From positions 6,359,501-6,423,500 of the forward strand of contig NZ_CP104578.1 in assembly GCF_036826855.1 (NCBI RefSeq): a stretch of 64,000 bases of DNA. The letters are read 5' to 3'. Source of the stretch: Streptomyces sp. SJL17-4 (GTDB lineage: Bacteria > Actinomycetota > Actinomycetes > Streptomycetales > Streptomycetaceae). Numbering within the stretch: the stretch's first letter is position 1; each line of letters opens with the position of its first letter. Shown piece by piece: positions 58,201 through 64,000 of the stretch. Below the pieces are notes generated by a model. That model was not told the DNA's origin. It saw nothing but the letters and a program-made list of their open reading frames with translations, and made no database searches. Position numbers and translations under genes: made by a program.

Positions 58201-60373
58201 CCCCGTCGTACGCCTGGAGGAAGTGGATCTCGGGCTGCCGGTCGGGTCCGTTGAACCCCTTCCGCTTGGTGCCGTACGTGACACGCTGCTGCCGGTGCCG
58301 GCACGCGTCCAGGGCGTTCTGGTACAGCTCCCGCACGGCGAGCGTCCGGTCGCCGTACAGCTGGGTGCCCATGAGCAGGGGGCGGATCTCGTCCTCGGCG
58401 AGGCGAAAGCGCTCCAGGGGCGTGGTGTAACTCTGATCGGCCGGGTTCAGCGACGCGGTGGTCACCTTGTGGGGAACGCCCCGGAGCAGGTCCGGCGCGG
58501 TGTGCCCGGTGGATTGCCAACCTTGGTGACGAGCCCGCACGGAGGCGTCGGCGGTCGCCGCCAGTTCCTCCAGCGCGGCGTGCAGTGCGGGATGCGGGCA
58601 GTTCAGGCGGAGCGCGTAGCTCGTTGCCCCGTTCTTCGTGCCCGCCTCCCAGTCGCAATCCGCGAGCGCGGACACCACGGCGGCCGGGGTGAGGGGCTTG
58701 TGGGCGCCCAGGTGGTCCACGAGCACGCTGGACATGCGGCGCGGATCAACGGCGAGCAGCGCCGCCAGCCACAGAAGGTAGGCGAGCTCGCCGTCACGCC
58801 ACATGTTGCCGGGGACGGGGCGTTCCCGGCGGCTCCACTTGGGGTTGGCTGAGGCGTTGATGCGCGGGCTGGAGCCCGGAGGGACCGTCATGTGGGGCAG
58901 AACCCGGCGCACGTGTTTGTCCACCTCGGAGCGCTGCGCGTCGGACATGACGTCGGCGCCCGCCGCGACGGCCCGCACCACCCTGTCGAGGAGGCCGTTC
59001 ACCGACGGGTAGGCGTCGGAGCGGTCCCACAGCAGGTCCCAGTCGGCGATGAAGCGGTGGCGAAGCCAGTGGTCGGCGGCGGTGGCGGCGTCGATCATCT
59101 CCCGCTGCCGCAGTGACTCGGCCGCGCGGTGCACTCCTGAGTGGGCCTGGCAGAGGTCGGCCGCCTCGTCGCACACGTGCTGTTCGTGCCCTTCGACGGG
59201 CTTCCTGCCCCGGCCGTCCTTCTCCAGCTTGTCCAGCCGGTCCGGCCGCAGTTCCGCCAGCTGGCTCAGCGCGATGGCGACGACGCCCTCGTGCATCAGG
59301 GGAGCGGCGAGCAGCGCCGCGGTCTCGGCGGGGGAGAGGAGGTCGTCCTCGCCGAGTTGGGCGTCGTCGATGAGCCGGCCGAGGCGGTTCACGACGCGGA
59401 TCGGGTAGTCCGGATCGCTCCAGGGGGTGGCGTCCGTGCCGAGGCGGCTCTTCGCGACCTCGCGCGCCAGGTCCGCGAGCTCGTCCTGGACCCGCTTGTG
59501 TGTCTCGGCCCCGTGCGAGGTGTGGTTCCAGAGGACGGATCTGGTGATCGCTTCGGCCCAGCGCTCGGTCTGCCGGCTGCCGTCGCAGAGGACCAGCCGG
59601 TCTGCGAGGCCTTTCGCGCACTCGACCTCGACAGTCGGTGAGGGGTCCGCCTGGCGGGATGCGAGTCGCTCCACCTGTCCCTCGATATAGGAGTGGACCT
59701 CCTTGAGGGTTTTCGGGGGGCTGGTGCGCGACAGTGCCTGGGCGAGGGCGATTCCGAAGTAACTGCCCTTCTGGGGGTCGGCATAGGCCGGCTGTCCGCG
59801 TCCGCTCGCGTGCAGCCAGGCGACGTCGCGGTAGACGGAACTCGCCAACGGCGTCTCGTGGAAGTCGGAGGGCGAGCGCGAGTCGTCGGTACGGCAGGTG
59901 TCGAGGCAGACCACGACCGTGACGCCTTCGGGCACGGACCCGAGGAGGGCCTCGGGACTGACTTCCAGGATCGTGTTCGAGATCAGGGACCCGTTGGCGC
60001 GGGCGCGGGCCTCGGAGGAGAGCAGGTACTCGCGCTCGCCGACGGTCACGCCGTGGCAGGAGAAGTAGAGGAAGGCCGTGTCCCCCGCCTTGCAGGAGTC
60101 GAGGAAGGCCTCCACGGCCACCAGGATCGCGCCGGGGTTCGGATCCCGCCGTTCCAGGTCGGCGTGACCGGGGTGCAGGGCTTCGACCTCGTAGTCGGAC
60201 TCGATGAGGGCGGTGCGGACCATCTCGATGTCGCGGTCGACGAAGTCGAGCGGCTTGAAGCGCCGGGAGAGGACCTCGTCCCGTTCCAGGTGCGGGGTCC
60301 TCCCCACGCCGATGAGCAGCGCCCGCCGCCCGCCGGTGCCCGCCTCTTCGGCCGCGTCCGTCGTCGAGCTCAC
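55223..60373 (-). CDS. caspase-like peptidase fused to HSP90-type ATPase (about 1,716 residues)
   Basis: GTG 60373 follows GGGGG at five bases; ATG 60415 would add 14 residues. Residues 1-250 form a caspase-fold peptidase with His in LYFSCHGVTVGE (about 107) and Cys in VVVCLDTCRTDD (about 160). A helical region follows. At about 660-880 is a GHKL/HSP90 ATPase: LAVRELYQNALDACRHR (N box), ECRDEGSGMSREKL (G1), NSRFGIGVFSYFMLAD (G2) and GGTVVRLYL. The last 800 residues are helical and unassigned. By analogy with known actinobacterial caspase/HSP90 conflict proteins, it may sense damage or infection, switch with ATP and activate proteolysis. It heads a three-gene overlapping operon. Confidence 0.85.
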   Translation of the reverse strand: MSSTTDAAEEAGTGGRRALLIGVGRTPHLERDEVLSRRFKPLDFVDRDIEMVRTALIESDYEVEALHPGHADLERRDPNPGAILVAVEAFLDSCKAGDTAFLYFSCHGVTVGEREYLLSSEARARANGSLISNTILEVSPEALLGSVPEGVTVVVCLDTCRTDDSRSPSDFHETPLASSVYRDVAWLHASGRGQPAYADPQKGSYFGIALAQALSRTSPPKTLKEVHSYIEGQVERLASRQADPSPTVEVECAKGLADRLVLCDGSRQTERWAEAITRSVLWNHTSHGAETHKRVQDELADLAREVAKSRLGTDATPWSDPDYPIRVVNRLGRLIDDAQLGEDDLLSPAETAALLAAPLMHEGVVAIALSQLAELRPDRLDKLEKDGRGRKPVEGHEQHVCDEAADLCQAHSGVHRAAESLRQREMIDAATAADHWLRHRFIADWDLLWDRSDAYPSVNGLLDRVVRAVAAGADVMSDAQRSEVDKHVRRVLPHMTVPPGSSPRINASANPKWSRRERPVPGNMWRDGELAYLLWLAALLAVDPRRMSSVLVDHLGAHKPLTPAAVVSALADCDWEAGTKNGATSYALRLNCPHPALHAALEELAATADASVRARHQGWQSTGHTAPDLLRGVPHKVTTASLNPADQSYTTPLERFRLAEDEIRPLLMGTQLYGDRTLAVRELYQNALDACRHRQQRVTYGTKRKGFNGPDRQPEIHFLQAYDGDRPYIECRDEGSGMSREKLTSMFARAGKRYAQDPDYVQERRNWRRVGMPPIPLNSRFGIGVFSYFMLADEVTVHTEATDEYGYPSRPASPLRATVQSGSGLLQIGPTDGPPGQGGTVVRLYLNQEEGEEGPPSVVATLRRLLWVSEFRVTALERGRDGNLIDQEFWEPGVLHAPSDRTANWHGKAATAASEDSWIVQGPGQLLLDGIVVEDAPKVHGYVFNLRERHRPEPSVNRNSLVFYDTKKVMEELLGAVPVAARELDEVLLPWLWELADDEPQLVVELFDHLSPLVTGLVDSEVVDFQFPTTRLPLRRTGVLGMDFSQLRQWTGHEVVPHDERAEAKVLRRWRMTALGASAPGEPPFAPDRYPVPIGLDALLTSSRLFDGGWSLPVKVALRADIPLARSVQALRRYAIAGARVPAARSIADLRAAGTPTEEMADLCEAYEAAARVAAPNERPAAHVPLLAVAAHHGVAPSRLLDDLNELLRLGFEIPDPDALASVDLTVKFVEAEAEFLRASPGSWNEGRRRDVHPIDLLMYAQLPEQRRRLAERITALRPLGLRHTEAVREETLNHPALTAFEQRLMSRDIDGRYPWLPAGRLTMAQLMERSLSLSQPLGEVARKVAHIASATGVSAPEVPEECQEWIPAGWTVQAADNSPRTEPGTRATHPSWRLLLQAYQSPRRPSLEELRRELVLLDACGCLADPVDTLVDQFKQLPPALVSLLEFGLSRWSQDVDQRGFDACDLGVPLFLKFAAADRTTLGDAVAEVALARLDGPLLPLRLPDVPEEARSLTPVYAEVVHLLHTTEHVQSFRECLEVQDLLSLAMTRRGGTLRHAADILGTYRCLGGPPVPGTITDALAGLEPNDFDLAAFDASLLGPGVLGALELVLVAGRFGWTLGKTYDRYAPFTSLGLKVITPEPQDEEREIVPGWRDVIVLTEQLTGRAPAVTGTVTDEHVVLCAEETEQSEDDVRDILRRYARLFSLVVPAPGGPQS

Positions 60374-60461
60374 CCGTACCCCCAACTCCCTTGTGCGGGA
60401 CCCCTGTACGCCCATGATTCCAGAACGTCACCGGCTGGGGACCCGCACCGCGGGACGGTCC

Positions 60462-61367
60462 TCACCGGGGTACGGTTCTCAGCCAGGCCGCCGCCCCGTC
60501 GAGCGCCGCGTCCGCCTCCGGCAGGAGGCCCGTGCCGCCGAGGAAGCCGTGGAACACGCCCGTGTGCAGGTGGACCTCTGCCCGGACGCCGGCGGCGGAG
60601 AGGCGGCGGGCGTAGGCGAGGCCCTCGTCGCGCAGGGGGTCGCAGTCGGCGAGGACGAGGAGGGCCGGGGGCAGACCGGTGAGGTCGGGGGCCAGGGCGG
60701 GGGAGGCCGCGGCCGGGTCGCCGTCCGGGCCCACGTACTGCCGCCAGTACCAGCGCATGTGGGCCGTCGTGTGGAAGTAGCCCTCCGCGAAGTCGTGGGC
60801 CGACCGTCCCTCCAGTCTGTGGTCCAGCGCCGGGTAGACCAGGAGCTGGCCGGTCAGTGGCGGCCCACCGCCATCACGGGCGCGCAGGGCCGCCGCCGCG
60901 GCCAGGTTCCCGCCGCTGCTGTCGCCCGCCAGGACCAGCGGGCGCCCCGGATATCGGTCGGCCGCCCACCCCAGGGCCGTACACACGTCGTCCTCGGCCG
61001 CCGGGAAGCGGTGCTCGGGTGCGCGCCGGTAGTCGACGGAGACGACGGTCGCGCCGGTACGGGAGGCCAGCGCGCGGCACGTACGGTCATGGGTGTCCAG
61101 ATCGCACAGGACCCAGCCGCCGCCATGGGCGAAGACGACGACCAGGTCCTCGCGACCTTCGTAGAGGCGGACGGGAACGCCGTTCGCCGAGGTCTCCCGT
61201 GCCGGTGGGAGCTCGCCCAGGTGCGCCCTGGCCGCCGCCCGCAGGGCCTCCGCGCCCGCCTCCGGGCGCGGGAAGCCCGCCGACATCGCGTCGCAGAGGG
61301 CGCGGGCCGCCGGGGTGAGCGGGTCGGGGGGCAGCGCGTCGGGGCGCGGCGCGTCGGTCGTCGTCAT
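60462..61367 (-). CDS. alpha/beta hydrolase, hormone-sensitive-lipase family
   Basis: This 301-residue protein starts at ATG 61367, whose ATGA overlaps the ancestral stop of the SDR gene. The oxyanion motif HGGGWVLCDL and the nucleophile elbow LAGDSSGGNLAA identify the HSL/acetyl-hydrolase type. The acid is probably in LLVLADCDPLRDEG and the His in LHTGVFHGFLG. It likely hydrolyses a small ester made or used by the LLM/SDR operon. Confidence 0.92.
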   Translation of the reverse strand: MTTTDAPRPDALPPDPLTPAARALCDAMSAGFPRPEAGAEALRAAARAHLGELPPARETSANGVPVRLYEGREDLVVVFAHGGGWVLCDLDTHDRTCRALASRTGATVVSVDYRRAPEHRFPAAEDDVCTALGWAADRYPGRPLVLAGDSSGGNLAAAAALRARDGGGPPLTGQLLVYPALDHRLEGRSAHDFAEGYFHTTAHMRWYWRQYVGPDGDPAAASPALAPDLTGLPPALLVLADCDPLRDEGLAYARRLSAAGVRAEVHLHTGVFHGFLGGTGLLPEADAALDGAAAWLRTVPR

Positions 61368-62088
61368 GCCGTCAGGCCTCCGTCCACCGTGAACTCCGCG
61401 CCCGTCACGTACGACGACGCCTCCGACAGCAGGAAGAGGACCAGCTCTCCGGCCTCCTCCGGGCGGCCCATCTTTGGCCGAGCGGTACGTGGGTCCAGTC
61501 CCGGTCCGCGACCGCCGCCGTCATGGGGGTGTCGACGGCGCCCGGATGCACCGAGTTGACCCGGACGCCGTACGGGGCGAGGTCGCGCGCCGCCGAACGG
61601 CTGAGGCCGCGCAGGCCGAACTTGCCCGCCCCGTACGCCGCGTGGCCGGGGACGCCGACGCGGCCGGCCGTGGACGACACGTTCACGATCGAGCCGCCGC
61701 CCGCCGCGCGGAGCGCGGGCAGCACGGCCTGGATGCCGAGGAACGGCGCCAACAGATTGACCCGGAGCAGGAGTTCGAAGTTCTCGTACGTCTCCGATTC
61801 CACCGGCGCCGTCCGCCAGAGGGCCGCGTTGTTGACGAGTCCGTCGATCCCGCCGTACGTGGCGACCGCCGTGTCCGTCACGGTCCGCCAGTCGTCCGCC
61901 GACGTCACGTCGTGACGGACGAAGACCGCCGCCCCGCCGAGGTCCGCCGCCACCGACCGGCCCTCCTCCTCCCGGACGTCGGTGAGGACCACCCGCGCCC
62001 CGGCCGCCACCAGGAGCCGGGCCTCGGCGGCGCCCTGGCCGCGCGCCGCGCCCGTCACGATCACGGTCTTGCCGGAGAGGGCGCTCAC
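61364..62088 (-). pseudogene. SDR-family oxidoreductase with C-terminal frameshift
   Basis: GTG 62088 overlaps the LLM gene stop. The Rossmann and catalytic parts are intact: KTVIVTGAARGQGAAEARLL, VNNAALWRTA, SSTAGRVGVPGHAAYGAGKFG (Tyr/Lys) and VNSVHPGAVDTPM. After PLG (near 61471-61480) the frame shifts, and the protein ends in an odd Arg/Ser tail at 61405. In the neighbouring frame the normal family ending MGRPEEAGELVLFLLSEASS, then YVTGAEFTVDGGLTA, continues to a stop at 61364-61366 overlapping the hydrolase ATG. So one base was lost, or misread, recently. Confidence 0.85.
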
Positions 62089-63212
62089 GCGGCGGCGTCC
62101 GGTGCGCGGAAGTGCGGGATGACCTTCGTGCCCCACTGGCGGATGGTCTCCAGGCAGACCTCCTGCGGCACGGTTCCCATCTGGATCAGGCACATCACCT
62201 CGTCGACGCCGATCTCCCGGAGCCGTTCGACGTACGCGATCGCCGTGGCGGCGTCCCCGTACGCGTGGTCGGTGTTGTAGGTGCCGGTGTCCACCGGCCG
62301 GGCGGGGACGTTCGCCTCGTGCAGCCGGGCGATCAGCTCGTCCCGTTCGCGGGCGAGGGCGCCGGCGTGGTCCTCGTCCTCCGCGTAGCCGGTCGGCGCG
62401 GGCGCGCCCCCGTACCAGTGGGCGATCGACTCGGCGAAGAAGCGCTGGCCGCGGGTGCCGAGCCGGAGCGCGCGGTCGGCGTCGTCCAGGACGACGGTCG
62501 GGCAGAGGGCGGAGAAGTGGTCGTTGACCTCGGTGGAGACGAACCGCGACCCGTCCCGCGTGGCGAGGGCCTCGTCGTACACCGTGCGCATCGCGCGGAC
62601 GTCGTCGGCGCCCGCGAACCCCATCACCAGGGCGCCGATGCCGAGTTCGGCCGCCTGCCGGAGCGACGCGTGCTGCGAACAGGCCATGAAGAGCGGCGGG
62701 TGCGGGTGCTGGACCGGGTGGGGCAGGACCGCTCCGGGCCCGATGTCGAGCGAGCCGTGCCACTCGAACTCCGGCTCGCGCCACGCGGCGGCGAAGATCC
62801 GCAGGGCCTCCTCGGTCTGCGGCCGGGTGTCCTCGGGGCGCACCCCGAACATCCGCATCTCCTGGCGGGTGGCGCCCCGCCCGGCGCCGATGTCGACCCG
62901 GCCTCCGGAGAGCACGTCGAGCATGGCGGCGCGTTCGGCGACCCGGACGGGGTGCTGGTAGCCGAAGGGCATGGTGACCACGCCGTGGCCGACGCGGATG
63001 GTGTGGGTGCGGGCGGCGACCCAGGCCAGGAAGATCTCTGACGCGCTCATGTGGGCGTACTGGGTGAGGGAATGGTGTTCGACCGCCCAGATCCGGTCGA
63101 AGCCCATCTCCTCGGCGAGGACGGCCTGTTCGACGCAGTCGTGGATGACGCGGTGCTCGCGTGCGGGGGTTGGGTCGACGAGCTGTGCTTCGAAGATCAT
63201 GGAGAACTTCAC
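62085..63212 (-). CDS. LLM-class flavin-dependent oxidoreductase
   Basis: This 375-residue bacterial-luciferase-like protein starts at GTG 63212, seven bases after GGGAGGAG. Motifs include EEMGFDRIWAVEHHSLTQYAHMSASEIFLAWVAART, the MPFGYQHPVRVAERAAMLDVLSGGRVDIGAGRG block and CLIQMGTVPQ near the end. It uses reduced FMN or F420 to oxidise an unknown substrate. It is first in an operon with the SDR and the hydrolase, divergent from the PadR gene. Confidence 0.93.
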   Translation of the reverse strand: MKFSMIFEAQLVDPTPAREHRVIHDCVEQAVLAEEMGFDRIWAVEHHSLTQYAHMSASEIFLAWVAARTHTIRVGHGVVTMPFGYQHPVRVAERAAMLDVLSGGRVDIGAGRGATRQEMRMFGVRPEDTRPQTEEALRIFAAAWREPEFEWHGSLDIGPGAVLPHPVQHPHPPLFMACSQHASLRQAAELGIGALVMGFAGADDVRAMRTVYDEALATRDGSRFVSTEVNDHFSALCPTVVLDDADRALRLGTRGQRFFAESIAHWYGGAPAPTGYAEDEDHAGALARERDELIARLHEANVPARPVDTGTYNTDHAYGDAATAIAYVERLREIGVDEVMCLIQMGTVPQEVCLETIRQWGTKVIPHFRAPDAAA

Positions 63213-63248
63213 GAGGGAGCTCCTCCCGTTGGCAGTTGTTCGTGACGG

Positions 63249-63263
63249 GGCATCAGGTATGCC
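63249..63263. promoter_or_regulatory. weak palindrome in PadR/LLM divergent region
   Basis: GGCAT and ATGCC, five-base arms around five bases, lie between the divergent genes. Short and of low specificity; offered only as a candidate PadR site. Confidence 0.25.
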
Positions 63264-63322
63264 TAATCGAAATACTTCTAGCAGGCACAGGTGGAGGAGG
63301 GAAGGGCCGTAGACTTCCCGCC

Positions 63323-63919
63323 GTGGACGAGAAGACGGAGGGGGCTCCGGAGCTGCCCGGGCTTCCGGCGACCAGCTGGGCGGTGCTCGGACTGCTCTCC
63401 CACGAGCGGGAGTTGTCCGGCTACGACATCAAGAAGTGGTCCGACCGGTCGCTGGGGCTCTTCTACTGGAGCCCGTCGTTCAGCCAGATCTACAGCGAGC
63501 TCAAGCGTCTGGAGAAGGCCGGGTTCGCCGACTCGCGCCTGGTCGCCCCGGAGGCCGGCTCGCGCGACAAACGCGTCTACCTGATCACCGGCGAGGGCCT
63601 CGCCGCCGTACGGCTCTGGGCCCGCACCGCCCCGCTCGACCCGCCGGTCCTCAAGCACGGGCCGATGCTCCGGCTCTGGCTCGGCCACCTCCTCGAACCC
63701 GAGCGGATGCGGGAGATCCTGGCCGCGCACCGCGCGTACGCCGAGGGCATGCGGCGGCGCGCCGAGGCCGACGCGGCGGACGCGTCGGCGGACGAGGCAT
63801 GGACGTACCCCCGGCTCACCCTCAGATGGGCCGAGCGGTACTACACCGCCGAGCGCGACCTGGCCGACGCCATGCTCGCGGACATCGAAGAGCTGGAGGG
63901 GGAACACCCATGGCACTGA
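63323..63919 (+). CDS. PadR family transcriptional regulator
   Basis: This 198-residue protein starts at GTG 63323; TAGACT at 63310-63315 suggests a leaderless transcript. The PadR winged helix is clear: TSWAVLGLLSHERELSGYDIKKWSDRSLGLFYWSPSFSQIYSELKRLEKAGF, then DKRVYLITGEGLAAVR. The C-terminal Vir-like helices are present. It probably represses the divergent LLM operon, with a possible site GGCAT-N5-ATGCC at 63249-63263. Confidence 0.92.
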   Translation: MDEKTEGAPELPGLPATSWAVLGLLSHERELSGYDIKKWSDRSLGLFYWSPSFSQIYSELKRLEKAGFADSRLVAPEAGSRDKRVYLITGEGLAAVRLWARTAPLDPPVLKHGPMLRLWLGHLLEPERMREILAAHRAYAEGMRRRAEADAADASADEAWTYPRLTLRWAERYYTAERDLADAMLADIEELEGEHPWH

Positions 63920-64000
63920 GCCTGCGGAAGGTCGAGGAGACCGCGCCCGCGCTGGTGAGTCTCTACAAGCAGGCGGGGGAGTCGCTGCGACGGCACGGGA
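63910..64000 (+). CDS. start of a probable VWA-domain protein (runs off the right edge)
   Basis: ATG 63910 lies inside the last codons of the PadR gene and reads MALSLRKVEETAPALVSLYK, then QAGESLRRHG, to the edge without a stop. From memory this N-terminus is that of Streptomyces VWA-domain proteins in tellurite-resistance-like clusters. Only 30 residues are visible, so the call is tentative. The overlap suggests co-expression with the PadR gene. Confidence 0.6.
   Translation, partial: MALSLRKVEETAPALVSLYKQAGESLRRHG

Noticed and set aside
60374..60415. 14-residue extension of the caspase/HSP90 protein from ATG 60415
   Set aside because: Its upstream GGAA is too close to the ATG, while GTG 60373 has GGGGG at normal spacing; kept only as an alternative.

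Overview
The window is about 64 kb of very GC-rich actinobacterial chromosome. GTG starts, four-base stop/start overlaps, strong third-position GC and gene order all point to Streptomyces. The order (dnaE, his genes, trpE, trpC-trpM-trpB-trpA, lgt, ADP-ribosylglycohydrolase genes, gltB-gltD) matches my memory of the core S. coelicolor chromosome around SCO2020-2070. No database search was possible, so the species stays open.

Left part (1-16.2 kb): the N-terminal part of a PhoD-type phosphatase, a membrane-anchored propeller protein, a DsbA-like thioredoxin with a membrane partner, a DUF2252 protein, dnaE, a small basic protein, an NYN-domain protein, an ABC-2 exporter pair joined by a tiny coupled ORF, a DUF2567 protein, ybaK, a Lon-substrate-binding-domain protein and an unknown helical protein.

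Middle part (16.3-36.3 kb): a pentapeptide-like membrane protein sits divergently from the histidine operon (hisD-hisC-hisB-small membrane ORF-hisH-priA-ridA-hisF). A regulator/MFS pair follows, then a TIGR03085 protein divergent from hisI-trpE, three small membrane proteins, trpC-trpM-trpB-trpA, a second DsbA-like protein and lgt. No trpF is present, which fits a bifunctional PriA serving both pathways. The trpM-trpB gap (546 bp) is filled with dispersed and inverted repeats.

Right part (36.3-64 kb): a minus-strand, overlapping seven-gene operon encodes four ADP-ribosylglycohydrolase-family proteins, a ribokinase, a CaiB-type CoA-transferase and a CitE-like lyase. It is divergent from a VIT/CCC1-type metal transporter. 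A TetR regulator with a flavin monooxygenase follows, then gltB-gltD behind a GlnR-box-like site. Next is a three-gene minus-strand module: a roughly 1,716-residue protein with a caspase domain and an HSP90-type ATPase domain, a Cys-rich small protein and a three-helix membrane protein. This is the strongest candidate for a conflict or defence system. The window ends with an LLM flavin oxidoreductase/SDR/hydrolase operon in which the SDR is frameshifted, a PadR regulator and the start of what looks like a VWA-domain protein.

Small-scale structure includes at least five copies of a Streptomyces palindromic repeat (three inside coding sequence), a triplicated 23-bp unit at one gene's stop codon, nine intrinsic-type terminator hairpins and several candidate operators.
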